64,000 nucleotides of DNA from Asparagopsis taxiformis. Lineage: Eukaryota > Rhodophyta > Florideophyceae > Bonnemaisoniales > Bonnemaisoniaceae. The translations under genes and the position numbers were made by a program. The stretch covers positions 62,001-126,000 of the forward strand of contig JALQPE010000176.1 in NCBI GenBank assembly GCA_030407315.1, in the 5' to 3' direction. Shown piece after piece: positions 21,525 to 32,052 of the stretch; the stretch's first letter is position 1; every line of letters begins with the position of its first letter. The notes beneath the pieces are model-generated. The model saw nothing but the letters and a program-made list of their open reading frames with translations. It was not told the origin of the DNA and searched no databases.

Positions 21525-22838
21525 TTAGAAACACTTTCGGTGCACAATTGAAGGTCCCATTTCGTCAAATTCATTCTTTGTCACCCACATGTTCTGGAAT
21601 GTCGACAAAGAGCTCAAAATAGAACCGCCAATCCACACAGAATACTGGCGTTCAGGAGGTGCCACAACCTTGATTTTCACTGACGCTGGAGCGAGAAGTT
21701 CTAGTTCTTTCTGAACTCTAGTATCGATCCCACGGAACATCGTTGTACCTCCAGACATAACCATCTACACATCAAATACGAGCCACACGAAAAGTGTTAT
21801 AAGTTAGTACCCTCAAATCCCCAAATCGCGTCTCATCAAACACTGAAAAAAAAGTTGAAAACATACATTATTATACAGGTCCTTACGGATATCGATGTCC
21901 GTTTTCATGATAGAATTATACGTCGTAGTATGCATGCCCGTCATTTCATTTCCAAGTAAATCGGGTTTGAACAACGCTTCGGGGCACTGGAAGCGCTCCT
22001 TTCCAACAGAAATGACTTGTCCATCAGGAAGTTCAAATTCTTTCTCCAGAGTATTGTCTACCTCACACTGCTCCAGTTCCTTCTCATAGTTCTGCGATAC
22101 GTAGCACAACTGTTGTTTGATATCACGCACAATTTCCAACTCGGCCGAAGTAGTGAAAGAATAGCCACGTTGCATGAGAAGTTTCGACATCCATCCAGTC
22201 AAGTCACGACCAGCTAGATCGATACGGAGCACCGCATGAGGCAACGAAAATCCTTCATAAATTGGGACCGTGTGGGTTACACCATCCCCAGAATCAATCA
22301 CGATACCTGAAGTTCGTCCAGACGAATAGAGAGACAGAACGGCCTGGATAGCAACATAGAACGCTGGAATATTGAATGATTCAAACATTATTTGTGTCAT
22401 GCGCTCTCGATTTGCCTTTGGATTCAGTGGTGCTTCTGTTAGAAGCACCGGATGCTCTTGCGGATCTATACGAAGTTCAGAAAAGAATGCGTGGTGCCAA
22501 ATCTTTTCCATATCATCCCAGTTTGTTACAATACCATGTTCCAATGGGTACTTTATAATCAGCACTCCTCGGCGTGCCATAGCCGAGTCCCCAACATACT
22601 CATCTTTTGTTCCTGAACCTACCATAATACCCTGGATTATCAAAACGTAAATCATTCACCATATTAGCTTCATGTTTTCGAGTTGTCCCCAGAACACCAT
22701 GAATAATGTAATGGAGTTACGAACCTTTTGTTTTGGGGTACCAATCACTGCGGGAAATACGGCCTGCGGCTGGTCCTGTCCAGCCATTCCCGTCTTGCAT
22801 CGCCCGGATCCATTGTCAATGACGACTGCTTCCTTCAT
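21525..22838 (-). CDS. ACT: Actin, divergent
   Basis: Conventional actin fold of 372 residues in three exons: 22725-22838 (38 residues), 21867-22631 (255) and 21525-21764 (79). Intron 1 (22632-22724, 93 nt, donor GTTCGTAA) and intron 2 (21765-21866, 102 nt, donor GTATGTTT) are both phase 0. Seen are [12 protein letters not shown] (phosphate loop 1), [49 protein letters not shown] (phosphate loop 2), SGGTTMF, and the canonical C-terminus PSIVHRKCF. It is clearly actin rather than an Arp, yet diverged. It lacks the acidic N-terminal cluster of ordinary actins (it starts MKEAVVID) and has GQDQPQ in place of GDDAPR. It polymerises into cytoskeletal filaments; ADF lies in the same window. Confidence 0.93.
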
Positions 22839-23374
22839 AGTTTCGCTTCTTTGGAAAGATAGTACTTCAAAAAAGAGATATTGTTTCTTAGCGCTGTATG
22901 TTTTTCGCTTTCTGGCAGTATCGACAAACAGTTGTGAAACAGAGGATAGGTTGGATATAAGTAGGTGTTGAAAGAGCACGTGGAACACAGAGAGAAATAC
23001 TCTGAATCGTGGTGAAGACTGTCAGTATCATGGATTCACGAAAACCCATCACAATTTTGAGAGTTGTAGAATCAAAATACTATCGTGTTGTGACAAAATG
23101 CGAATGCCCATTGACATGCAATCGAAGAATTGCGCTTGGAAATCCATATCGCATTTAATCGTTGTTTTAGGGATGCCGAGAGTTTGGAGGATTGTGTTGA
23201 GTGAAATTGACCACAAAAGTTATGAAACGAGTACAGCTGCGATGACGGTCTGTTGATCGAGACGAGTAATTTTGTTCACGAACAGAACATGTAAGGGAGG
23301 CTCAGTGCAAAACGGTTGTGGAGAGAAATTTTGGAAATGACTTTATCTGACTACAGTTGAAAAAAATAATGTGA
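22839..23374. other. Actin upstream region
   Basis: A 536-bp gap upstream of actin on its strand; it should contain the actin promoter and the 3' end of the next minus-strand gene. No element is clear. Confidence 0.5.
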
Positions 23375-24052
23375 TCAATGTTGGATAGGTTGGTGAAGAA
23401 TTCTGCTCAATCTAGACATGTGCCTCTGCTTTTCTTCCCATTTCTCGACGTATGCCATGAAATCGGACAACATCTTGCTTGTTTCTGCTCCATTACATGT
23501 CCAAGTGCCGCGTCTCGAGGAAATACAATATAGTCCTCGACACAGTTTTCCAGGGGAAATGCAAAGAGTATGATTGTAGTTTGCTCCCCTCGACGTTTTC
23601 CTTTTGTTTTTCACTACTATGTGCACGGCTTGTAGGACTACAAAGTTTGCGCCTTGTGGTTCATCCATGATCATGGAAGAAATATCCACAATGTCGATAG
23701 GCGAGCTGTCTCGCTTGACAGAGAGGTCACCGCGTTGATTGCCTGGCGGGGCGTCCACATCCGTCAAGATATTTCTAAATGAATTAATGATCATGCCGCA
23801 TAGATTTGCGCCCATGACGTAAATTACACCAAGCATGCTGCGCGGTTAGCGTTTGGGCAATAGTAGCTGCACTTTGAAGTTTGTGTTTGCGCGAATATGT
23901 GCCCAGTACTGGTACGTGCAGACGTGTTTTGGTTCTAGAGTTGGATTCTGCGAAGCTTTGGCCACAGAAGCGTACCGCGATGGATTCCAACTAGTATTTA
24001 TACGACGCGTAGTTGGTGGCGGAGCGAAAAGCATTGAGGAAGAAGGAAGCAT
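23375..24052 (-). CDS. Hypothetical small spliced protein with one membrane segment
   Basis: I do not recognise this gene. ATG 24052 opens a Ser/Arg/Asn-rich N-terminus (SMLFAPPPTTRRINTSWNP) that resembles a mitochondrial presequence. A 78-nt intron with a GTACCAG donor and a CTAACCGCGCAG end, containing a CTAAC branch-site-like motif, joins in phase to a second exon starting MLGVIYVMGANLCGM, one hydrophobic segment. The frame stays open to 23375, ending with a charged helix (YVEKWEEKQRHMSRLSRIL). A further intron between about 23500 and 23660 is possible because that part looks less protein-like. Exon limits are my reconstruction. Confidence 0.35.
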
Positions 24053-25648
24053 GACGCTGTTCGAGGTGAATCATCGGAAAATGAGCTGATACATAAAGGA
24101 GACTTGCAAATTTAATTGAATTTCATCAATGCAGTCGCTGGCTCAAATTTGAGGCTCGGTCAATGGCTTCAAATTCATACTACGAATAGAGACAGCAGCG
24201 AGGGTAGGTACCATCGCTTTCGCAATGCAGGCATGTTCTATTTCCTTACAAAATTTTCGCACCATCTTCTTCCAGCAAACTTCAAGCAGCCAGCCCTCGT
24301 TGCTGCTTCACACGTACAATTCATCAAACCACTGCGCTGAATAAAGGTTTCTCTTTGTTAAGAAGAGCGTGACATGACTTGCTGCATACTGCCTAGTCTC
24401 TTCCTTCAGGTTCACCAGAAAGCACTACAACTGTCCCATCTATGTTCAATTTTGCACAGTTGTTCATACTTTTTGCGTTACTTGCTCATACGTTTGCAGC
24501 TTTCAACGATGATGAGAAAGCATTGTGGAATAGGGAAAAACAGCAATCGGAAATAGCAAGGCTATAGTGAGACATTCTCCTCGCATACTTCAATACGCGC
24601 AGCAAATGATATTGTAGAGAGATACTTCCATCGATACAGATGTATCAAACAGACCCGATCTCCACGTACTATTCGTCCGACATTATCCACTCTTAACGAC
24701 TTGAGCCAATACCTCACAAGTGGAACAGAACACAGTTGAATTTTTCGGACGCAACAGAAACATAAGGCTACGCCAGCAAGGAATGTATGTCATAATGCCA
24801 ATATCGAACTGGAAAAGGTGGTTCCGATTGGGCAACAATGCGTAACCTCGGTTAATTTGAAACAGATATGATTTGAACTATGCAGTGCCTCGTTTCCGAT
24901 AGGTGAAGGTGAAATAAGTATGTGAGATGAAATTTGGCATGAGCAAGCAAGAATGTATGGAAATTGAAAAGCTGTTTTCTTGGAGTATATATTATTATGC
25001 TCGTCTATTGTTGTGCTTTTTTGTTCCGTGAATAGACAACAATCATGTGTGAGTCGTTGGAAAAGTGAATTCACATGAAAGCTGCGCGATATCTTGCTGC
25101 TCCTGTACATCTAGCTTTGAGATCAGGCAGCAATGCAACCTCGCCATCAAGTCGGTTGAGCGAACTCCAACAGCTATATGAAGCATGGTTGTGAGATACA
25201 TGAATTATACTTTAGCTAGAGGAAAAGAAATGATAGAGAAACAGAAAGTCGAGTTGTCGTCTAGGCTTTTGTTTTCCTTTGCAAAGGCGTTGTGCGAGGG
25301 AGACCAGAGGCTACTCACGCTGAGGATGTGAGTGAACGTGAGAGCATCGGCGGATACTGAAGAACACTCAATTTGGGAGCACTCAGGGCTCGTGTCATAT
25401 TGCTAATTTTTTCTAGCATGAAAGCGCATTTTGCTCGAGCACGTAGAACCACAAGTTGCGTTGATCTCCGAGTATGATTATCATATGGCAGAAGCTGTCT
25501 CCACCTCTAAAATCGATGACTGAAGCTCAAACTCATTTGCATCCCTCTCCACTTCGTTAAACCTTTTCTACTTGTTCTTCACCTTGTATCCTTGCGTCAA
25601 TCGCATCGCACGCCATAGTAAGCAATCCGTATTCCTGTTCAAGCCGTC
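24053..25648. other. 1.6 kb gap, nothing recognised
   Basis: Lies between a minus-strand and a plus-strand gene, so it should hold both promoters. AT-rich with only short open stretches. No RNA gene or repeat is recognised. Confidence 0.5.
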
Positions 25649-26863
25649 ATGTTGTCTTTCTTGCAATCCTCCCGTTCGCTGCTCCGCTTGCGGGCTCCCA
25701 CTCGCTCGCTCGCGATGGCGGCGACCGCGGAGCCGGAGCTGAAAACGACCGTCCTGCATCAGAAGCACATGGACCTCGGCGGAAAGATGGTACCGTTTGC
25801 GGGCTACTCTATGCCCGTGCAGTATCCGGACGGGATCAAGGACTCTCACTTGTTCGTGCGCGCCTCTGCAGGTCTGTTTGATGTATCGCACATGGGACAG
25901 ATTCGATTCCACGGTAAGGACAGTGTGAAATTCCTCGAGCGGCTCGTGGTTGCCGATGTGGCTGGTCTACCTGTCGGAACCTCTACTCTCTCGCTATTCA
26001 CAACGGAGACTGGCGGCATCATCGATGACACGATCATCACCAATCTCGGCAACGACTCACTGGGGCTGGTGATCAACGCCGGATGCAAGGACAAGGACCT
26101 GGCACACATTGGAGTGCATCTGGCGGAGGCACGTGGAAAAGGGATGGACGTTACATTGGAGGTGATTGGAGACCATGAACTACTCGCGTTGCAGGGACCC
26201 AAGGCCATGGAAACGCTGGCGAAAATGGTTCCAGACGTTGACTTTGTGCAGATGCCGTTTATGACATCGCGTGAAATGACAGTGCTGGGTACCGTTTGTC
26301 ACGTGACGAGGTGTGGGTATACTGGTGAGGATGGATTCGAAATATCAGTTCCTGCAAGCAAGGCGTTGGAATTGTTTGAGACGTTGATTTCCAAAGAGAC
26401 GGTGCGACCGATTGGACTCGGGGCACGAGACTCGCTGAGGTTGGAGGCGGGACTGTGTTTGTACGGGAATGATATCGATGACACGACTAGCCCGGTCGAG
26501 GCAGGACTGAATTGGACGATCGGGAAGAGGCGTAGGGAGGAAGGCGGGTTCCTCGGATCGGAAGTGATTTTGAAGCATCTGAACGAGGGTATTACGAGGA
26601 GACGTATGGCGTTTTTGATGGAGAAGGGAGCGCCGGCACGTGGCGGCGAGAGCCTACTGAACGAAGCTGGGGACAAGGTTGGAACGGTTACGAGTGGAGG
26701 GTTTAGCCCGAGCTTGGGAATGGCCATTGGAATGGGCTATGCAGACAAGCCGTTCAACAAGTCTGGGACAAAGCTGCAGGTTCAAGTGCGGACACGCACG
26801 AATGACGTGGAAGTGCGAAAGATGCCGTTGGTTGAGGCGAGGTATTACAGAGTGCCGGAGTGA
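25649..26863 (+). CDS. GCVT: Glycine cleavage T-protein (aminomethyltransferase), mitochondrial
   Basis: Transfers the one-carbon unit from the lipoyl H-protein to tetrahydrofolate in the glycine cleavage system, a mitochondrial step of photorespiration and serine synthesis. 404 residues, matching plant T-proteins. The first 25 residues (MLSFLQSSRSLLRLRAPTRS) are Ser/Arg/Leu-rich without acids, a mitochondrial presequence. Diagnostic blocks follow: MVPFAGYSMPVQY, LFDVSHMGQI, the folate-site Asp in GGIIDDTII, CGYTGEDGFEI, LGARDSLRLEAGLCLYG, and GTVTSGGFSPSLG. The C-terminal barrel is complete. Single exon. The next two genes lie on the same strand and also look organellar or membrane related, but spacing does not suggest coordinated transcription. 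Confidence 0.95.
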   Translation: MLSFLQSSRSLLRLRAPTRSLAMAATAEPELKTTVLHQKHMDLGGKMVPFAGYSMPVQYPDGIKDSHLFVRASAGLFDVSHMGQIRFHGKDSVKFLERLVVADVAGLPVGTSTLSLFTTETGGIIDDTIITNLGNDSLGLVINAGCKDKDLAHIGVHLAEARGKGMDVTLEVIGDHELLALQGPKAMETLAKMVPDVDFVQMPFMTSREMTVLGTVCHVTRCGYTGEDGFEISVPASKALELFETLISKETVRPIGLGARDSLRLEAGLCLYGNDIDDTTSPVEAGLNWTIGKRRREEGGFLGSEVILKHLNEGITRRRMAFLMEKGAPARGGESLLNEAGDKVGTVTSGGFSPSLGMAIGMGYADKPFNKSGTKLQVQVRTRTNDVEVRKMPLVEARYYRVPE

Positions 26864-27091
26864 GAAGGATGTGGCGTAGACGAAATGACGGCCTCGTTAA
26901 GTAAATGAATTTGTTAGTGAATTTGTTGTCGAATATTCAGATTGGCAGTCCAGCACTGTCAGCCACTGCTCTTTTTGACTCAACTCGGTAATCCAACAGC
27001 GATGGTTAGGCCTCCATTAACACCATCCAATCGCTGTTCATACAGTGTTTTGAAGCACGTCATCGACCAATCAAATTGCTCTTCATAGCCC

Positions 27092-27673
27092 TTGCAGCCA
27101 ATCATCGTGTCTCCTCCACCAACGTTCATTGCTACTCAATTTCCGCAAACACACCGTTACATTATCACCATACGCCAACCACAAAGAGCACGTTGCTCAG
27201 GCGTACGCGTGCGCCCATTCATCATCCATCGGCTGCCGTCGCGCCACCTACCCCGACTCTCCTTGCCCGCCCGCCCGCCCGCTCACCCGCCCGTGCGTCC
27301 GTCCCCATCCGCTCTCGGCACGCTCGCCCGCGTGCGTGCGACACCAACTCGCAAAATAGCGCTCGCAACACAATCCACTCGCGCGGACGGCGAGCCGCCA
27401 GCGCCGTCCGCCGTGCACTCGACCGACGACACCATCTACCAGGAAACGCTCGATTACGTCAGAGTACGCGCTGTACCACGCTCCGGTCCAGACCTAGGCG
27501 ACAGCTCCGAATCCCTCAGCGCAACCCCGTCTGTCGCCCCGTCACCCGCCCCGACCGCTTCCCACCCCGACGACCCAATTGACACTGATCCAGACGATTC
27601 CACCACTGCAACGACCTCAGCGACGACCGCTACCGTCTCCAGCAACAGCTCCACCAAGCGCAAACGCGCCAAA
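27092..27673 (+). other. ATG-less open stretch upstream of the SGNH hydrolase
   Basis: The SGNH frame stays open for 194 codons upstream of its first ATG without any other ATG. The translation is rich in Pro, Ser, Thr and Asp (TDPDDSTTATTSATTATVSS near the end). It could be a disordered N-terminus that begins in an unseen upstream exon, or a GC-rich 5' leader that is open by chance. A second frame is also open here, and the segment 27255-27310 is a CCCG-rich tract, which favours chance. The interval 26864-27091 has no feature. Confidence 0.4.
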
Positions 27674-28894
27674 ATGGCCGCCCGCACCATGTCCAAGCCA
27701 CTGCGAAAAAGCTACGTCGGCATGGTGGCCGGCCTTGCCAGCACTGTTGGTTTCGGCCAGGCAATGTTTCTAAAGGCCACCTATCAGTCTCCACCGGACG
27801 CAAAAGGCCCCCGTTCCGGCGTGGAGCGTCCCCGTCCAGGCGTGGAACGTGCAAAGCCTGAAACCCTCTCCAGCGCTTCCGGTCACGTCACGCGTATATT
27901 GTCCGCCAATGGTCCCGCTTCTTCGGCAGCTAGTGCAGCGCTTTCTGCCGCCCTTGACGCGACAGTTGACCAAGTCAAAACTCAATTGCAGTCAGCAGAC
28001 TTAGAATCAGCTATTGACAAATCCGCAGACCCACCCGTTGCCAATCGTAAGCGCATCCTTATTATTGGGGACTCACTCGTCAGCGGCGTCGGTGGCGAAT
28101 CCAGCTTTGACGACGGACCGAGCGATGGTCCCGCGTTGCCGCGACAGGTCGCCAGATACCTCTCCGAAATGCTCAACGTTGATGTACAATGGAACGCGAT
28201 GAGTTTGACCGGCGGCGATGTGCGCATGCTCAAGCGCAAAATTGTCCCAATGCTTACGCGAGAGAGGGAACGAGGAACGATTGGTGATATTTCTGCTGTG
28301 GTCTTGGTCACCGGCGTAAATGACTGGAAGCGGATTTCACCCATCCGAACGGCGAATAAGTTCAAAGAGGACTTGGCTGAATTCGTGAACAAGATCCGAG
28401 AACAAGTTGGCGAGGAATGTTCCGTATTCCTCCCTGCAATTCCGGGCGTGCATCATACACCGCGTTTCCACGAACCGCTGCGTTCCATTCTAATTTTCCT
28501 CAATGACTACTGGGACTCTCAAAAGGTGCAATTGTCACGAACAATGAAGAATGTGTATTTTGTAGGCCAACCACCAAACGAAGCTTGGGGGAGCAATCCA
28601 CTGCAGTTCTTCTCCACGTTAGATAGAGTACATCCGTCGGAACTGGGCTACCAAAGATGGGCGGAGCGAATTGCCGAGCATATGGTGACTTCATTCCGTA
28701 AGGGAGTGCAACAGGCAGCGAATAGTGCGACGGGAGCGGTGGCCAATGCCAAACAGATTGCGAGCAACGCCGCAGGTAGAGCAACACAGCAAACAAATAC
28801 TGCTACTGACCCCACGAAGCAAGACGATTCACAGACACCAAAAGTTGGTTCGGCGAGTGGCATGGAACGCACGGAGACATCGCAAGTAAATTGA
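27674..28894 (+). CDS. SGNH/GDSL-type hydrolase
   Basis: Serine esterase or lipase of the SGNH fold. From ATG 27674 it has 406 residues. Near the start a short hydrophobic stretch (VGMVAGLASTVGFGQAMFL) could be a signal anchor. Block I is RILIIGDSLVSGVG (Ser near residue 134), block II the Gly in SLTGGDVRML, block III VLVTGVNDWKR (Gly-Asn), and block V DRVHPSELGYQRWA (Asp and His near residues 316-320). All four catalytic elements are therefore present. The closest type I know is bacterial and algal GDSL esterases of unknown substrate. The C-terminus is an Ala/Thr-rich tail. Translation may begin further upstream (see the preceding interval). Confidence 0.75.
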   Translation: MAARTMSKPLRKSYVGMVAGLASTVGFGQAMFLKATYQSPPDAKGPRSGVERPRPGVERAKPETLSSASGHVTRILSANGPASSAASAALSAALDATVDQVKTQLQSADLESAIDKSADPPVANRKRILIIGDSLVSGVGGESSFDDGPSDGPALPRQVARYLSEMLNVDVQWNAMSLTGGDVRMLKRKIVPMLTRERERGTIGDISAVVLVTGVNDWKRISPIRTANKFKEDLAEFVNKIREQVGEECSVFLPAIPGVHHTPRFHEPLRSILIFLNDYWDSQKVQLSRTMKNVYFVGQPPNEAWGSNPLQFFSTLDRVHPSELGYQRWAERIAEHMVTSFRKGVQQAANSATGAVANAKQIASNAAGRATQQTNTATDPTKQDDSQTPKVGSASGMERTETSQVN

Positions 28895-29488
28895 TGTATA
28901 AAGTTCGATGGTACTTAGGGCTTGTAAGCTGGATATGTAGTTGATGTGTTTGTTGTATTACATAGTTGTCGAATGAAAAGCGTGCTGAGGTGCGCCACGA
29001 ACATCACCCATTGATGGTATTGTTTTTTGAGACTGCACAAGTTGGTGACAAGCCATGTACTAGAGAGGACACCGCCGGAAACAAGAATCGTAAGCTGTGG
29101 AAAGCGTTAAGAGACAAGGCTGGCGATGCAGGGCAATCAAACCTGTGAAAGCATGTTACCATTCGTTGCTGAGACGATGGGCACAGATTTGACAAGCAGA
29201 CGCTCTGCGCTCCCAACCTCTGGCTACCATGAACTCCAAAATTTGGCCTGCGGAAAACAGTAAAACGATTGGTCAAATAGCACCATATCGAACACTGGTA
29301 CTGGACACATTAAGCCGCTCACATTGCTCTCGTGCATTCACAGCACACGTTGATGCGCCGTCCACGCCACTGCCACAACCCACCGGCAGCCATCCAAGCA
29401 GCGTCGTCGTCAACTTGTTTGCTCACATTTGTGCACACACAGTCGCTCACACAAACAGCGCGCACGACTCGCTGAGTGTCAACGCCGA
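28895..29488. other. Spacer before the mitochondrial carrier gene
   Basis: A 594-bp gap between two plus-strand genes, presumably with the carrier promoter. No other feature seen. Confidence 0.5.
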
Positions 29489-30472
29489 ATGCTGTCAGAG
29501 GACCATCGAATGACAGCCGGAACAGGCGGCACCATCAGTACACCGAGTGTGGGTGATCAAACGCGAACCAGTAAACGCCAATCGGTATTCCGTAATGCTA
29601 TCTCCTCCACGTTGGGCGCAAGCGTTGTAGCAGTGACAGTGACGCCGCTCGATGTAGTGAAGGTGCGCATGCAGGCACACGTCTGCCCGGTAGGAGGTGC
29701 GAGTCCCTGTGATGATCCAATGCACGTTGAAGGGTCAATCGATGCAGCGCGGAAAATAATTCGTGCGCAGGGTGTGCGCGGACTGTGGCGAGGACTCAAC
29801 GTGACGCTGTTGTTGGCACTGCCCACCACAGGCCTATACTTTACGCTCTACGAAGCTTTTCACGATGAAATTCATGCACGAAACCCGGAGGAGTCTAAGA
29901 GCTACGCGGCACTGTTCGCCGGTGCCTCTGCGCGCATTGCGACATCTACAGCGGCAAGTCCACTTGAATTGGCGCGAACAAGCCTGCAAGCAGGTGTCGG
30001 CGGTCCAAATGCGACGGTTGTATCAGTTTTGACACAGATACGCCGAACTGACGGTGTTTTGGCGCTGTGGAGAGGGCTTGGACCTACGTTGTTGAGAGAT
30101 GTACCATTTTCAGCTATATATTGGAGTGCATATGAGAATTTGAAGGACCCAGAGCGGTCGCTCTTGCCACATAGGTTTTTTTCAAGTGGAAATGAGTTTA
30201 GTGTTTATCTTGGAGCCGGAATTGGAGCCGGTGGACTCGCGGCGGCTTGTACCGTACCAGCAGATGTCATTAAGACAAGACGGCAGGCGTCTTTGATGCC
30301 TGGAAATCCAGTGCAGCTTCCGTCACCATTTGCTATTGCGCGAAATATCGTACAGGACGAGGGAATGCGAGGACTTTTCAGAGGTGCAGGGCCACGAGTA
30401 GCAAAGGTTGCACCTGCATGTGCTATCATGATGGGATCGTATGAATTACTTCGAAAGTTGTTCGGCGGATAA
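29489..30472 (+). CDS. SLC25A39: Mitochondrial carrier, SLC25A39/40 (MTM1) type
   Basis: Inner-membrane solute carrier of three repeats; 327 residues from ATG 29489 (a second ATG lies at 29510). Carrier signatures are VTPLDVVKVRMQAH, SPLELARTSLQAG and VPADVIKTRRQASL, one per repeat. LWRGLNVTLLLALPTTGLYF, LWRGLGPTLLRDVPFSAIYW and LFRGAGPRVAKVAPACAIMM place it in the SLC25A39/40/MTM1 clade, which imports glutathione into mitochondria. That clade has a cysteine-rich loop after helix 1 (four reported [2Fe-2S]-binding cysteines in the human protein). Here the loop is short and has two cysteines, in VCPVGGASPC (about residues 66 and 74). The subfamily is well supported; the substrate is by analogy. 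Confidence 0.87.
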   Translation: MLSEDHRMTAGTGGTISTPSVGDQTRTSKRQSVFRNAISSTLGASVVAVTVTPLDVVKVRMQAHVCPVGGASPCDDPMHVEGSIDAARKIIRAQGVRGLWRGLNVTLLLALPTTGLYFTLYEAFHDEIHARNPEESKSYAALFAGASARIATSTAASPLELARTSLQAGVGGPNATVVSVLTQIRRTDGVLALWRGLGPTLLRDVPFSAIYWSAYENLKDPERSLLPHRFFSSGNEFSVYLGAGIGAGGLAAACTVPADVIKTRRQASLMPGNPVQLPSPFAIARNIVQDEGMRGLFRGAGPRVAKVAPACAIMMGSYELLRKLFGG

Positions 30473-32052
30473 ACGTATAATAGGACCACAGAAAATAACG
30501 TGTTAGTAACATAATTGTTCAATTGGAAATAGTGAATGCTAAATGTGTCAATCCCAGCCGATCGTGGTCTCTTTCACCCACAGCGTGAAACAAGCGCGAG
30601 GCGAGTTCAAATCAGCTAAAAAACTGGAGAGAATGAGACAACAGCGAATCACCGACCGATCTCTCCTCGCGGAGCACAAGCAGACGAGACGCGCGCACCA
30701 ATGCCGCAACGAGCGGGGCTGAACAAGGGCGGACCTTTCATGCTCGCTCGCTAGCATCGAGCTGCGAGCATGGGTGAGCACCGGGCGCGGACGAATGGCG
30801 TGAAGAGAGTCATGGCACGGCAGCGACGGCATGTGGCGCGCGGGCGGCTACAAAAGGGTTGGGGCGATGTGCCACGAGGGCCAGGCGACGTGCGACGCGG
30901 TGTAAAACAACGAGTCATATCTTCTTTCGGGATTTAGTGAGCGCGTGGAAGACCGTCGGAAGACACGCGCTTTCGGATGCGAATCCGAACGCAACTGCAA
31001 TGCCGAGACGGAGCGGGGCACAGACTGTAGGGGATTAGGGTTGGGGAGCAGCGAACTGCGACCAGCGATCATGCGCGCTGCTGGCAGGGCAGTCTCTAGC
31101 CGGTCCACAGAGCACGACTCCCGGGTTGGGACTGGCTGATCGTGAAGCACATGCGCGACGCGTGCAATTGTTTGTTGTGTGCTGGGCAACGGGTGTTAGT
31201 AGATTCGTTGGGCGGCAACGCGCGTGCGCATTGATCCGGATTATTGGGCAGCGGCGGATCTGGAATTGGAGATTTTCAGAATATGCGAGTCAGGGAGTGG
31301 GGTATGTCTGCGCAAAGGGAAAGCGTGCAAACGAGATACGGCAGTCAAGTTGCATCAAAGGAGATATTTTATGGTTAGGACAGGCTGTTGCTCGAGGACA
31401 TGAGCTGTGAATGGATAATGCCACGTTAGTGAGAGCCGTTGCCGCTCTGATGAGCTACTCTCGTGCAATTTTTGTCAATTCCACAGCGCAGCGCAGAGCA
31501 GAGCAGGTGGACTGGTCTGCGTCAAACATCGGTATCACATATAATAATGACGCGGATCACACTGTCAGCTTTCCTGTTCCATGCAAATGCTGCAGACAAA
31601 TGCGCCGTGGAGTGATCAGCACCTTCCATCTTCGACGCACTTGGCGCTGAGTCAGCAGCCGTCGCGAATCACTTTTCATTTGGTAAGGCGCCAGCCGCAA
31701 CTCGCCATGTGGCCTACCACTTAGGCCGCTCCATGTAAACTGATGGACAACCCTGGTCCATTCTTGTCGACGTGCGCTGTCGTGACTACCTGCATAGCAC
31801 GCTATTGCTGTAGGAGCAAATATATTATAGAAGAGCCGCGCCGAACAGCGCCGCCCTCGAGCTGCGTTGCGCTGCTTCACCATCCCGCGCAGCACAACAC
31901 ATACTGTACGTCCCCCTCTCTTGTCGCGTTGATGGCCGCCACCACGGATGAACGTGAAAATGAAAAAAATCATTCTATGCATTTATGTTTCCTTAATTTA
32001 CATCTCTCAATAATATACAACTACCGGTCCCCCACATCTGGACTTGTCTCCC
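30473..32052. other. 1.6 kb gap between carrier and C2H2 genes
   Basis: Convergent 3' ends flank this gap, so no promoter is required, yet it is long for this genome. I see no gene. One period-5 tract at 31485-31507 is listed separately. Confidence 0.5.
31485..31507 (+). repeat. Period-5 tract (RGYNY family, short copy)
   Basis: AGCGC AGCGC AGAGC AGAGC AGG: period-5 units beginning with purine-G, like the longer tracts further right. Confidence 0.55.

Noticed and set aside
27250..27310. CCCG-rich run as a possible CRISPR-like or satellite array
   Set aside because: Short, irregular and without spacers; simple low-complexity DNA.
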